Assembly (NCBI GenBank): GCA_958296005.1
Contig: CATQHQ010000001.1
Location: forward strand, 574,134 to 638,133
Reading direction: 5' to 3'
DNA length: 64,000 bases
From: Longimicrobiales bacterium
GTDB taxonomy: Bacteria > Gemmatimonadota > Gemmatimonadetes > Longimicrobiales > Gaopeijiaceae
Part shown: piece by piece, positions 27,837 through 36,343 of the stretch
Numbering within the stretch: position 1 is the stretch's first letter
Layout: each line of letters begins with the position of its first letter
Made by a program: the position numbers and the translations under genes
Notes under the pieces: generated by a model
Seen by the model: only the letters and a program-made list of their open reading frames with translations
What the model was told of the DNA's origin: nothing
Database searches by the model: none

Positions 27837-30047
27837 ATGACCCGGAACAACTGCCGATACGCGTTTCCCGCGACCCGACGGTTCCACATTGGCTTCGCCT
27901 TGAAGGTGATCGCCGCCGTCGCGGTCCTGCCGGTCGTCGCACCGGTCCCAGCCGAGGCCCAGACCCTGGCAGTAACCGGCGGCACGGTCATCGACGGTAC
28001 CGGCGGTCCTCCCGTGAGCAACGGGGTGGTGGTGGTCGCCGATGGTCGCATCGCAGCTGTCGGAGCCGTCGCCGACGTAGCGGTCCCGGCCGACGCAACC
28101 TTGGTGGACGCCACCGGCAAGTACGTCGTACCGGGGCTGATGGACGCCAACCTTCACCTCTTCCTCAACATCGATCTCGAGACGCTGATCAAGCACGAGG
28201 GTCGGTATCACGAGATCGTGCTGGAAGCGGCGCAGATCGCGCTCAAGACAGGTCAGACCACGGTGTTCGACACGTGGGGGCCCCGGGAGGCGCTGGCGAA
28301 GGCGCGGGACATGATCAACCGAGGCGATGCGCCGGGCAGCCGCATCTACTTGGCGGGCAACATCATCGGCTTCGACGGACCGCTCTCTGCGGACTTTCGC
28401 CGGCAGGCGGCGCCCCATGTGAGCAAGGCGTTCGTGTCGCGCACGAACGAGACGTGGGAGCAGGGGACGGGACGCTCGCTGATGTGGATGCCGCCGGACT
28501 CGGCGCGCGCGGTCGTCCGGGAGTACGCCGGCAAGGGCGTCGATTTCCTGAAGTACGGCGCCAGCGGCCATGTGGACATGAACTTCGTGTCGTTCTCGCC
28601 CGCCGTTCAAAGGGTGATCGTCGAGGAAGGGCATCGCGCCGGCATTACCGTTCAGACCCACACGACTTCCGTCGAGAGCTTCGACATGGCCGTCGAGGCC
28701 GGCGTGGACATCATCACTCACTGCGGCATCACCGGGCCGACGCACCACCTGCCGTTGGCGTACATCCGCAAGATGGTGGACCGGGGCGTCGCGTGCTCGG
28801 TGCTGTCGATCACTCAGAGGCGCTTGGACGCGTTGCAGAAAGAAGTGCCGGACGGCGTCCTGACGCCCTACATGAAGGTGGCGAAGGTCAACCACCGCAA
28901 CATGATCGAGGCCGGAGCGGTCTTGCTCGTCTCCACGGACGCGGGCATCGAGAACCCCGTGCTGCGGGCCGAATCGGAGACGCTGGCGGCCGACACGGTG
29001 GACCCGCGCGTCAAGCTCGGCGAAGGCCACTTCAACGCCTTGGTTGCGTTGGAGGAGCTGGGGATGGACCCCATGGAGATCCTCAAGTCGGCCACCAGCC
29101 ATGTGGCACGGGCGTACAAGGTGGACGACCGACTGGGCACGCTGGAGCCGGGCAAGGCGGCCGACATGGTGATCTTGGACGCGAGCCCGTTGGAGAGCGC
29201 TCGGAACTACCGTCGCATCCACGCGGTCATCAAGGACGGCGGAATCGTGGACCGTGATGCGCTCCCGACGTCGCCGTTGATCAGCTCGATGAAGCCGCCT
29301 GGGGTCCCGGCCTCGTCCGACGGGGACAGGAGCGACGGCACCCGCGGCTACGGCGCTCCAGCCCGCCAAGCTGCGGCCACGTTCGTAGAGGTCGGCAGTT
29401 CGGTTCCGCCCGACGACGACGTCGAGGCGATGATTGCGCCCTACCGGTCCCGGATGGAAGCCCACTTGTCCGAGGTGCTGGCCGAGGCCACCGGCCTGTT
29501 CGTCAAGGCCGACCCGGAGGGGGCGCTGGACAACTTGGTGGCGGACGCGGTTCTCGACGGCGCGCGCGAGCTCTCGCGAGACACCGTGCACGTGGCGCTG
29601 GTCAACGACGGCGGCCTTCGGGTGCCGATCGCCAAGGGTCCCGTCTTGATGCGCCATACGTACGAGCTCTTGCCGTTTGAGAACTACATCACCGTGCTCA
29701 CGCTGACGGGAACGCAGTTGGAGCGCCTAGCCGACGAAGTTGCCCGAAGCAACGGCGAGCCCGTGGCCGGGTGGAGCATGGTGCTGGAGGGCGAAGACGC
29801 GACCCGGGTTCTCGTCGGCGGTACACCGATCGACCCGCGAGGGAGCTATCGCGTGGCGACGGTGGACTACTTGGCCGACGGCGGAGGCACGTGGAGCGTC
29901 CTCTGGGAGCCGACCGCGCACGACGACCGGGAGGACCTGACCGTGCTGATCCGGGACGTGTTCGTCGAGTACATTCGGGAGCGCGGCGTGATCAGCCCGG
30001 AGCTGGACGGCCGCATCCGCCGGGACGGCCAAGGAGCTCGGGAATGA
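27837..30047 (+). CDS. Amidohydrolase fused to a 5'-nucleotidase C-terminal domain
   Basis: A 736-residue protein with ATG 27837 after a GAGGAG site. It has a signal-like N-terminus (FALKVIAAVAVLPVVAPVPA) and an amidohydrolase domain of about 45-478. A linker of about 35 residues follows, and then a 5'-nucleotidase C-terminal domain (about 514-730, LVNDGGLRVPIAKGPV, YELLPFENYITVLTLTG, YRVATVDYLADGGG). In the amidohydrolase the usual DxHxH metal motif reads DANLHL (103-108), so the first His is Asn105; later motifs such as VQTHTT, DIITHCG and STDAG are present. The N-terminal catalytic half of the nucleotidase is the next gene, overlapping by ATGA. The exported pair may act together on nucleotides or their breakdown products, which is an inference. 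Confidence 0.88.
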   Translation: MTRNNCRYAFPATRRFHIGFALKVIAAVAVLPVVAPVPAEAQTLAVTGGTVIDGTGGPPVSNGVVVVADGRIAAVGAVADVAVPADATLVDATGKYVVPGLMDANLHLFLNIDLETLIKHEGRYHEIVLEAAQIALKTGQTTVFDTWGPREALAKARDMINRGDAPGSRIYLAGNIIGFDGPLSADFRRQAAPHVSKAFVSRTNETWEQGTGRSLMWMPPDSARAVVREYAGKGVDFLKYGASGHVDMNFVSFSPAVQRVIVEEGHRAGITVQTHTTSVESFDMAVEAGVDIITHCGITGPTHHLPLAYIRKMVDRGVACSVLSITQRRLDALQKEVPDGVLTPYMKVAKVNHRNMIEAGAVLLVSTDAGIENPVLRAESETLAADTVDPRVKLGEGHFNALVALEELGMDPMEILKSATSHVARAYKVDDRLGTLEPGKAADMVILDASPLESARNYRRIHAVIKDGGIVDRDALPTSPLISSMKPPGVPASSDGDRSDGTRGYGAPARQAAATFVEVGSSVPPDDDVEAMIAPYRSRMEAHLSEVLAEATGLFVKADPEGALDNLVADAVLDGARELSRDTVHVALVNDGGLRVPIAKGPVLMRHTYELLPFENYITVLTLTGTQLERLADEVARSNGEPVAGWSMVLEGEDATRVLVGGTPIDPRGSYRVATVDYLADGGGTWSVLWEPTAHDDREDLTVLIRDVFVEYIRERGVISPELDGRIRRDGQGARE

Positions 30048-31015
30048 ACCGCCGGGAGTTCGTGCGCGCCGTTGGAATTGGCGCCGCCGCGAGCGCGGGG
30101 GGTGCCGGCAAGCTGTCCGCGCTCGCTCCCGCGTTGTCGCCGAGGCCTGCGCCGACGTTCGGGCCGCTTGTCGATGCCGACGTGCGCTTGGTCGTGCTTC
30201 ACACCAACGACACCCACTCGCGCATGGACCCGTTTCCCCTCGACGACGGCCCCTTCGCCGGGTTGGGAGGCGCAGCGCGTCGCGCCACCCTCGTGCAGCG
30301 CGTTCGCGATGCCAACGAGCACGTTCTGCTGGTGGACTCCGGCGACATCTTCCAGGGTACGCCGTACTTCAACTTCTTCGGCGGCGAACTGGAGTTTCGC
30401 GTCATGACGGAGATGGGGTACGACGCCGCGACGCTGGGCAACCACGACTTCGACAACGGCGTGGACGGCTTGGTCGCTATGTTGCCCGAAGCCGGATTCG
30501 ACTTCGTGTGCGCCAACTACGACGTGTCCGATCCAGCCCTTGCGGAGCGCGTCCAGCCCTACGTCGTTCGCGAGTTCGGAGGGGTGAAGGTCGGCATCTT
30601 CGGCCTTGGGATCGGGTTCGAGGGACTGGTTCTGGCGTCGCTGCACAAGGGCGTGGAGTACCGGGACCCCGTCGATGCGGCGCGTTCAACCGCTCGCATG
30701 CTGCGCGATCAAGGTTGTGCGCTGGTGATCTGCTTGTCGCACTTGGGCTACCGCTACTCCAACCCGAGCCGTCCGAGCGACCGAGTCGTGGCCGAGGCCG
30801 TGCCGGAGGTGGACCTCGTTCTGGGAGGCCACACGCACACGTTCCTCGACGAGGCGGAGCTCTTCGAGCAAGGGCGTACCGGGTTCACGCTGGTCAACCA
30901 GGTCGGCTGGGGCGGCATGAGGCTGGGGCGGATCGACGTTGCCTTCGGCTCGGCGGGACAGCCCTCCGGCTGGGCGTCCGCGGGCTACGAGATCGACGAC
31001 CGCTACGACCCGTAG
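30044..31015 (+). CDS. Metallophosphoesterase, 5'-nucleotidase N-terminal half, Tat-exported
   Basis: A 323-residue protein with ATG 30044 and AAGGAG at 30031-30036. It opens with a twin-arginine signal (NRREFVRAVG, then alanine-rich). The calcineurin-like metal motifs are complete: HTNDTHSRMD, DSGDIFQGTPY, LGNHDFDNG, and GGHTHTFLDE near the end. It stops at the end of the catalytic domain and lacks the substrate-binding C-terminal domain of UshA-type enzymes, which is instead fused to the amidohydrolase encoded just upstream. Split nucleotidases encoded by adjacent genes are known in some Bacteroidetes; the fusion of one half to an amidohydrolase is the odd part. Confidence 0.88.
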   Translation: MNRREFVRAVGIGAAASAGGAGKLSALAPALSPRPAPTFGPLVDADVRLVVLHTNDTHSRMDPFPLDDGPFAGLGGAARRATLVQRVRDANEHVLLVDSGDIFQGTPYFNFFGGELEFRVMTEMGYDAATLGNHDFDNGVDGLVAMLPEAGFDFVCANYDVSDPALAERVQPYVVREFGGVKVGIFGLGIGFEGLVLASLHKGVEYRDPVDAARSTARMLRDQGCALVICLSHLGYRYSNPSRPSDRVVAEAVPEVDLVLGGHTHTFLDEAELFEQGRTGFTLVNQVGWGGMRLGRIDVAFGSAGQPSGWASAGYEIDDRYDP

Positions 31016-31027
31016 CCTGCAGAACCG

Positions 31028-32038
31028 TCAGCGCCGCCCAACGTCGAAGGAGCCGCTAGCCGTTCGCTCGATCCGATAGTCGGCTTCCAAGGCACCCGAC
31101 ACGGCGTTTCGCTCCACGACAGCGTCCGTTGCCTGCCGCACCATGATCCCGTACTCGGTCCAAGGCGGCGACCTGTCGTCCCGCACGGTGTTCCCCTCCA
31201 CCACCACATCCTCCGCCGGCCCTTCGGTGGTGCCGCTCACCACGATGCCCACGACCTCCGACGACGAATCCGGCCCCGGTCGGCGAAAGCCCGTATCCAA
31301 GACGTGGTTGCCTTCGATCCGACCGCCGACTACTCCGACTTGGCCGATTCCGTGCCACTTGGAGCCGCGCACCAAGTTGTTGCGAAGCACGATCCCTTCG
31401 GCCCTTCCTGCGGTGTGGTTGAACTCGCACCAAATGCCTCGGTTGCAACGTTCCACGGCCACCCCTTCCACAAGGGCGTCACCGCACGCAACCGCAGGAT
31501 CCGAGTTGTTGAAGGTGATTCCCTGGCCGTCCGCAGTGCCAAGAAAACCGTCGTCGATCTCCTGGACGCGTCCCCCGTAGATCCGCCAGCGTTGCCACCC
31601 TTGGTTGGGCTTCGCGCCCAGGTAGCCGTCGTCGGCGGGCGAGTGGCACTGGATCCCGTTGTTGCGGCAGTTGGCTATTCTGGGACTGACCCACGTCACG
31701 TTGCGACACTTGTACAGCTTGGCGCCTTCCTCGATCCCGTCCTCGATCTCGACGAGGGCGAAGAAGAGATCGTCCCCTCGCACGATGTGAAACGCGCTGA
31801 CGGTATCGCCGACCGTGGCGGCGTCTCGGCTCAGTTCGAAGCGACCGCCGAGCACCCGCAACCCGTCGCATGCGGCGTGCCGATCGACGAACATGTGCTC
31901 GGTGTTGGTGCTCCCGAACCGGCCTTCGGGGTGCTTCCGCAAGACCGCTCGGTGACACATGAGCGTGAGCCCAGGCGATCCGCTCTCGCCCAGATCGACC
32001 GAATCGATCAGGTACGTCCGGCCTGCAGGGAAGGCCAC
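31028..32038 (-). CDS. Right-handed beta-helix (pectate-lyase-like) protein, start unclear
   Basis: The frame encodes parallel beta-helix rungs (RVQEIDDGFLGTADG, IVLRNNLVRGSKWHGIGQV, VVVEGNTVRDD). The first in-frame start is GTG 32038, giving 336 residues. However, the same frame continues upstream to about 32146 with the family's typical N-terminus (SRRYGARGDGRTDDTAAVRA), and the frame stays open to a stop at 32237-32239 with no ATG, GTG or TTG. A signal peptide is also missing. The gene is therefore 5'-truncated, has suffered a frameshift, or uses a rare start codon. The substrate is unknown. Confidence 0.7.
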   Translation of the reverse strand: MAFPAGRTYLIDSVDLGESGSPGLTLMCHRAVLRKHPEGRFGSTNTEHMFVDRHAACDGLRVLGGRFELSRDAATVGDTVSAFHIVRGDDLFFALVEIEDGIEEGAKLYKCRNVTWVSPRIANCRNNGIQCHSPADDGYLGAKPNQGWQRWRIYGGRVQEIDDGFLGTADGQGITFNNSDPAVACGDALVEGVAVERCNRGIWCEFNHTAGRAEGIVLRNNLVRGSKWHGIGQVGVVGGRIEGNHVLDTGFRRPGPDSSSEVVGIVVSGTTEGPAEDVVVEGNTVRDDRSPPWTEYGIMVRQATDAVVERNAVSGALEADYRIERTASGSFDVGRR

Positions 32039-32168
32039 GGTGTCGCCCGTCCGAGCGTCGGCGACGGCGGCCCGAACCGCCGCGGTGTCGTCGGTGCGCC
32101 CGTCCCCCCGGGCACCGTAGCGCCGCGAGGTGACGTCAAGGACGCGGCCGCCTTGCCTACGTGTCCGA

Positions 32169-32564
32169 CTAGCCGTCGGTCGCGCCTTCTCCTCCGCCCA
32201 GCAACTGCGCCACGACGATGCCGACCACGCCGTACATCAAGGCGCCGATCACGGCGTCGCGAAGCACGATCCACGTGTTCGGCTCCGCTTCCATCATTCC
32301 CATGAGGGAGAAGCCGACGGCGAGACCAAGGAGGACCCCGAACCCTGCGCTTGCCTTGAACGCATCCCCGGCACCGGTGGTGCCTCTCCAGCTAAGCACG
32401 AGGGCGAGGACGGCGCCCAGGAACAAGGATCCGAGGGCGATCGCCCACAGCGCGGGCTCTGCCGCCGCGTTGGGATCCGGAGGGATGAGCATCCCGTAGA
32501 TGATCCATCCCAGGACGAAGTAGACCAGCCCGCCGGCGACGCTAGCCGTTACGCACTTGACCAT
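32169..32564 (-). CDS. Small four-helix membrane protein
   Basis: A 131-residue protein starting at ATG 32564 with a clear AAGGGAG site. It has four hydrophobic segments: ASVAGGLVYFVLGWIIYGML, LWAIALGSLFLGAVLALVL, FGVLLGLAVGFSLMGMM and IGALMYGVVGIVVAQLL, the last followed by a short GGGEGATDG tail. I do not assign a function. It lies between two minus-strand genes (the beta-helix gene downstream and a methyltransferase upstream) and may be transcribed with them. Confidence 0.75.
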   Translation of the reverse strand: MVKCVTASVAGGLVYFVLGWIIYGMLIPPDPNAAAEPALWAIALGSLFLGAVLALVLSWRGTTGAGDAFKASAGFGVLLGLAVGFSLMGMMEAEPNTWIVLRDAVIGALMYGVVGIVVAQLLGGGEGATDG

Positions 32565-32691
32565 GTTTTCGATCTCCCTTTGCCGATGTGAACCGGGTTG
32601 CGCTGAACCCCCATGAGGGGAAGGGGCAACTTGGGATGGAAGCGGGCGCCGTGCAAGGGGAAGGCTAGGTTCTTGAACGCGGATCGCGAAG

Positions 32692-33567
32692 TCAAGGGCC
32701 GCCCGAGATCTCCGCGTGGTCCGTCGGAGGCGAGACGTGAAATACGTAGCTAGAGGGTCCAATTACGGATGCGAGCGCCCGTCTCGCCGATAGACCAAGA
32801 GGTGTCTCCCAAAAGCCGCACCAGACGAATGGGATCGGGAACTCCGCGGAAATCGTCCAGCCATGTTGCCGAAAGTGGCGGCGCCACCATGTCAGACGAA
32901 AGTACAGCAGTTCCGTGATCACGTTGCCCCTCTCGCCATGGCGTCGTGGGAAGATCCCCGAGCGCAGCCGCCGCAGCAACCGGGACACGCCTTCCTCTGG
33001 GAGGTTGTTTTCCGGCCACGCCCATGGCCCGGACCGCGGCAAGCGTCTCAGCAACCGGGACATGTCTTCCTCCGGGGGAGTGGTTGGCAGGGCGGCATCC
33101 CGCCCGTCGGCGTCGCTCGGTCTCCGAACGATCCGAGCAAGTTCGCCAACTGCTCTGTGGGCCATGAACGGATAGAACTGAAGCCAACTCAGCAACAACC
33201 ATTGGGGGGTCGGGACGACGTGAACGGCGGACCCTCCGTCGCGCAGAACTCGGGCCATTTCGTCGTGAAGACGAGACAGCGACACGACGTGCTCCAAGCA
33301 GTCGGACGTGAACACTTTGTCGAAGACCTTGTCCGGGAACGGAAGAGTGCGGCCGTCGTACTCGACTATGCGGTGGATCCGGTCGTTGCGATAGCAGGAC
33401 CCAGCGACGTCGACCGACACGACAGACACTCCCCGCTTACTGAGCACACTCGCCTGGTAGCCTGTTCCGCCGCCGATCTCCAGCACTCGGTCGCCGTCGC
33501 CGATCAGATGACCCCACACCTGCATTTCAGCGTACCGAATGGCATGGAGCCAAGCTTGATCCCTCAT
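32692..33567 (-). CDS. SAM-dependent methyltransferase, tandem copy 1
   Basis: A 291-residue class I methyltransferase with ATG 33567 overlapping the stop of its paralogue (ATGA). The Rossmann motif I is RVLEIGGGTGYQASVLSKRG, followed by VVSVDVAG and the motif-IV-like FTSDCLEHVVSLSRL. It is a type 11-like enzyme acting on an unknown substrate. Between about 150 and 220 there is an internal repeat: PEEDMSRLLRRLPRSG and then PEEGVSRLLRRLRSG. It is nearly identical to the next copy over most of its length, so the duplication is recent. Confidence 0.85.
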   Translation of the reverse strand: MRDQAWLHAIRYAEMQVWGHLIGDGDRVLEIGGGTGYQASVLSKRGVSVVSVDVAGSCYRNDRIHRIVEYDGRTLPFPDKVFDKVFTSDCLEHVVSLSRLHDEMARVLRDGGSAVHVVPTPQWLLLSWLQFYPFMAHRAVGELARIVRRPSDADGRDAALPTTPPEEDMSRLLRRLPRSGPWAWPENNLPEEGVSRLLRRLRSGIFPRRHGERGNVITELLYFRLTWWRRHFRQHGWTISAEFPIPFVWCGFWETPLGLSARRALASVIGPSSYVFHVSPPTDHAEISGGP

Positions 33568-34425
33568 CCTATCTTACTCCCCTTTGCCGATGTCGGAGGC
33601 GAGACGTGAAATACGTAGCTGGAGGGTCCGATTATGGACGAAAGCGCCCGCCTCGCCGATAGACCAAGAGTCGTTCTGAACAAGCCCGAGGCGATCGGGA
33701 TCGGGAACTCCGCAGATATCGTCCAGCCATGTTGCTGAAAGTGGCTGCGCCACCACGCCGGACGAAAGTACAGCAGCTCCGTAAACACGTTGCCCCTCTC
33801 GCCATGGCGTCGTGGGAAGATTCCCGAGCGCAACTGCCGCAGCAACCGGGACACGCCTTCCTCTGGGAGGTTTTCCGGCCGCGTCCATGGCCCGGACCGC
33901 GGCAAGCGCCGGAGCAACCGAGACATCTCTTCCTCCGGGAGACCGGCTGGCAGAGCGGCATCCCGCCCGTCGGCGTCGCTCGGCCTTCGAACGATCCGAG
34001 CAAGTTCGCCAACTGCTCTGTGGGCGATGAGCGGATAGTGCTGAAGCCAAGTCAGCAACAACCACTGGGGGGTCGGGAGGACGTGAACGGCGAACCCTCC
34101 GTCGTGCAGAACTCGGGCCATTTCGTCCTGAAGACGGGAGAGCGACACGACGTGCTCCAAGCAGTGGGACGTGACCACTTTGTCGAAGACCCCGTCCGGG
34201 AACGGAAGAGTGCGGCCGTCGTACTCGACTATGCGGTGGACCCGGTCGTTGCGATAGAAGGAGCCAGCGACGTCGACCGACACGACCGACACGCCCCGCT
34301 TACTGAGCGCATGTGCTTGGTAGCCTGTTCCGCCGCCGACCTCCAGCACTCGGTCGCCGTCGCCGATCAGATGACCCCACACCTGCATTTCCGCGTACCG
34401 AATGGCATGGAGCCAAGCTTGATCC
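32720..34425. repeat. Tandem duplication of a methyltransferase gene
   Basis: Two direct copies of about 840 bases (roughly 32720-33560 and 33590-34425) are highly similar along their length, including the shared edge GGAGGCGAGACGTGAAATAC. Small in-frame differences give proteins of 291 and 288 residues. Confidence 0.85.
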
Positions 34426-34430
34426 GCCAC
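33564..34430 (-). CDS. SAM-dependent methyltransferase, tandem copy 2
   Basis: A 288-residue paralogue of the gene above. Motif I is VLEVGGGTGYQAHALSKRG, then VVSVDVAGSFY and the active-site block VVTSHCLEHVVSLSRLQ. The internal repeat is present here too (PEEEMSRLLRRLPRSG and PEEGVSRLLRQLRSG), so the repeat predates the duplication. The start is ATG 34430, six bases from the symporter stop at 34436. The two copies may have diverged in acceptor specificity. What they methylate is not evident. Confidence 0.85.
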   Translation of the reverse strand: MADQAWLHAIRYAEMQVWGHLIGDGDRVLEVGGGTGYQAHALSKRGVSVVSVDVAGSFYRNDRVHRIVEYDGRTLPFPDGVFDKVVTSHCLEHVVSLSRLQDEMARVLHDGGFAVHVLPTPQWLLLTWLQHYPLIAHRAVGELARIVRRPSDADGRDAALPAGLPEEEMSRLLRRLPRSGPWTRPENLPEEGVSRLLRQLRSGIFPRRHGERGNVFTELLYFRPAWWRSHFQQHGWTISAEFPIPIASGLFRTTLGLSARRALSSIIGPSSYVFHVSPPTSAKGSKIG

Positions 34431-34435
34431 CTACC

Positions 34436-35947
34436 TCAACCTTCTCCGTAGACGAACCGCTCCACCTCTCCGTGGATCCGCTCCACCGTCTCCTGGGAGG
34501 GCGGCCGCGTGAAGCGCGACACGACAACCGTCGTCGCGAAGTTCACGAGCAGCGAGAAGACGGCGTCGTGCATACCCCAGGGCATGCCTCCCAAGCGCGC
34601 TAGAACGTCGTCCGGGATCAGGGTCAAGGCGAGAAAAGCAGTCAAGCCGACGACGATGCCCGCCACGGCTCCGGCGCTGGTGGTAAGCCGTCGCCTCGGA
34701 TAGCAGACGCCCAGGACTGCCGGCATCAGCTGCAAGGCGCCCGCCGCCGACAGAGCCACGATCGTGACGAGGAAGTCCAAGTTGCGCACGGAGAGGAACC
34801 AGCCCACCGCCAGCAGCCCCACGACCACCGCCCGTCCGAAGGCGATGTAGTGGGCTTGGCTCCGCTCTTTGGCGATGTAGCGCTGATACACGTCCCTCGT
34901 GAGCACGGTCATGTTCGAGTGAAGGATCGAATCCAGCGTGGACATCGCGGCCGCCGTTGCGCCGGCCAGGATCAGCCCGGTCAGCCACGCCGGCGCATAG
35001 CGGAACAGCAGCTCGGGAAAGACCCTGTCCGGCTGGGCCAGATCGGGCAGCACGAGCGCCCCGCCCAGCCCGACCATCGCAATCGGAATGAACAAGGAGA
35101 ACAAGTACAGCGGCGTCGTCGCGCCCAGCAGCTTCAACGTCTTGGCGGACGCGGCCGTGTAGTAGCGGATCATCATGTGCGGCTGAAGGATGATCCCAAA
35201 GGAGAGCGCAACCGTCATTCCGAACCACATCCCGGGCGTGAAGTAGCCCTCCGGTCCGGGCAGCGAGAGCAAGTCGGGCCGCTCGGCGACGAGTCGCCGC
35301 CACAGTTCGACAGGCCCTCCGAAGAGCTTGTAGACCAGAACGAGGGCGCCGGTCCACACTGCCACGTACATCCACACGCCCTGGATCACGTCGGTCCAGT
35401 AGACGGCCCGCAGCCCGCCGGCCATCAGGTACGCCGCCGCCACGACCAACAGGATTGCCGTTGCGAGACCGAAGGAGATGCGGTCGCCCGTCGCCACGGA
35501 GAGGATGTATCCGAGTCCTGCGGCCTGCACCTGTATGTACAAGATCGTGAACAGCACCGACACGATCGCGACGGCGACGCGCACCGTCTCGCTCTCGTAG
35601 AAGTCGGCCAGCATGTCCGCAGGCGTGATGTAGCCGAACTTCTTCCCCAACGCCCAGATCCGCGTGCCGAGCGTGTAGGTGATCGCGCCGACCAGAACCG
35701 TCCATGTGCCGGCGGCCCAGAAGCCGATTCCATGCGTGTAGAAGAACCCGCCCGACCCCAAGAACGCGAACGCCGAGTGGAAGGTGGCGACCACGGTCAG
35801 GTAGAGGACGATGAAGCCGGCTTGGCGGCCGTACAGGAGGAAGTCCTCCATGTTCACCGTCAGCCTCCTGTTGGCCAGGACGCCGATGACGATGGTGGCC
35901 AGCAGGTAGACGAAGATCAGGCTGGTGGCGACGACCCACGGCTCCAT
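34436..35947 (-). CDS. Sodium:solute symporter (SSS/SLC5 family)
   Basis: A 503-residue membrane protein starting at ATG 35947, with about 13 hydrophobic segments. The SSS features are present: an N-terminal helix, DFLLYGRQAGFIVLYLTVV, GYITPADMLADFYES, and a helix-8-like segment AAAMSTLDSILHSNMTVLTR, which holds the Ser/Thr residues of the sodium site. A short cytoplasmic tail (PPSQETVERIHGEVE) follows the last helix. It imports an organic solute with sodium; the solute cannot be read. The small gene four bases upstream appears to be its partner. Confidence 0.92.
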   Translation of the reverse strand: MEPWVVATSLIFVYLLATIVIGVLANRRLTVNMEDFLLYGRQAGFIVLYLTVVATFHSAFAFLGSGGFFYTHGIGFWAAGTWTVLVGAITYTLGTRIWALGKKFGYITPADMLADFYESETVRVAVAIVSVLFTILYIQVQAAGLGYILSVATGDRISFGLATAILLVVAAAYLMAGGLRAVYWTDVIQGVWMYVAVWTGALVLVYKLFGGPVELWRRLVAERPDLLSLPGPEGYFTPGMWFGMTVALSFGIILQPHMMIRYYTAASAKTLKLLGATTPLYLFSLFIPIAMVGLGGALVLPDLAQPDRVFPELLFRYAPAWLTGLILAGATAAAMSTLDSILHSNMTVLTRDVYQRYIAKERSQAHYIAFGRAVVVGLLAVGWFLSVRNLDFLVTIVALSAAGALQLMPAVLGVCYPRRRLTTSAGAVAGIVVGLTAFLALTLIPDDVLARLGGMPWGMHDAVFSLLVNFATTVVVSRFTRPPSQETVERIHGEVERFVYGEG

Positions 35948-35951
35948 CAGG

Positions 35952-36176
35952 TCAGACGCCCTTCCTCGCGGTCCAGATCAAGACCCCGATCATTAGGAGG
36001 TAGACGACCAGCAGGTAGGCGAAGAGGAAGGGCATCTCCAGGACCCGCGGCTCGATCCGGTTCGCCCAGCCGTGGACGATCGGAGGCTGGGCCAGGACCA
36101 TGCCCGCCAGGAAGGCGACGGTGGCGATCCAGCCGGTCCGGGTTCGGGGCAGGTAGTGGGAGCGAGGTACGAGCAT
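35952..36176 (-). CDS. Small DUF3311-like membrane partner of the symporter
   Basis: A 74-residue protein starting at ATG 36176. It has two hydrophobic helices: TGWIATVAFLAGMVLAQPP and FLFAYLLVVYLLMIGVLIW, with RIEPRVLEMP between them. This matches the arrangement of DUF3311-type small proteins that accompany SSS transporters. It ends four bases before the symporter start, so the two are very likely co-expressed. The family label is my recognition rather than a search result. Confidence 0.75.
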   Translation of the reverse strand: MLVPRSHYLPRTRTGWIATVAFLAGMVLAQPPIVHGWANRIEPRVLEMPFLFAYLLVVYLLMIGVLIWTARKGV

Positions 36177-36343
36177 CGACCAAAGGTACGTGCAAACGCC
36201 GACGCCTGCACAACCCCCCGATCTCGGGCGCGGAACTGCTTGACGAACGCCTGTGCTCTGGCGAAGGTTAGCTCTGCCAAACTGCGAGCGCCGGTCGCTT
36301 CCCCCCGGAGGCGCCGGCGTTTTTCCGCCGTGCCTCAATTGCC
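36177..36343. promoter_or_regulatory. Divergent control region with hairpin just before hisG
   Basis: The region between the symporter operon and the histidine operon should hold both promoters. A plausible -35 box TTGACG is at 36240-36245, but no convincing -10 box follows at normal spacing. At 36308-36336 a hairpin can form, with arms GAGGC and GCCTC and an inner GGCG and CGCC around a T-rich loop. It ends seven bases before the hisG GTG, which has no visible ribosome site. There is no run of histidine codons, so classical his attenuation is not supported. Confidence 0.4.

Noticed and set aside
36177-36343. Histidine attenuator with a leader peptide
   Set aside because: No short open frame with a run of His codons exists in this region; only a hairpin was seen.
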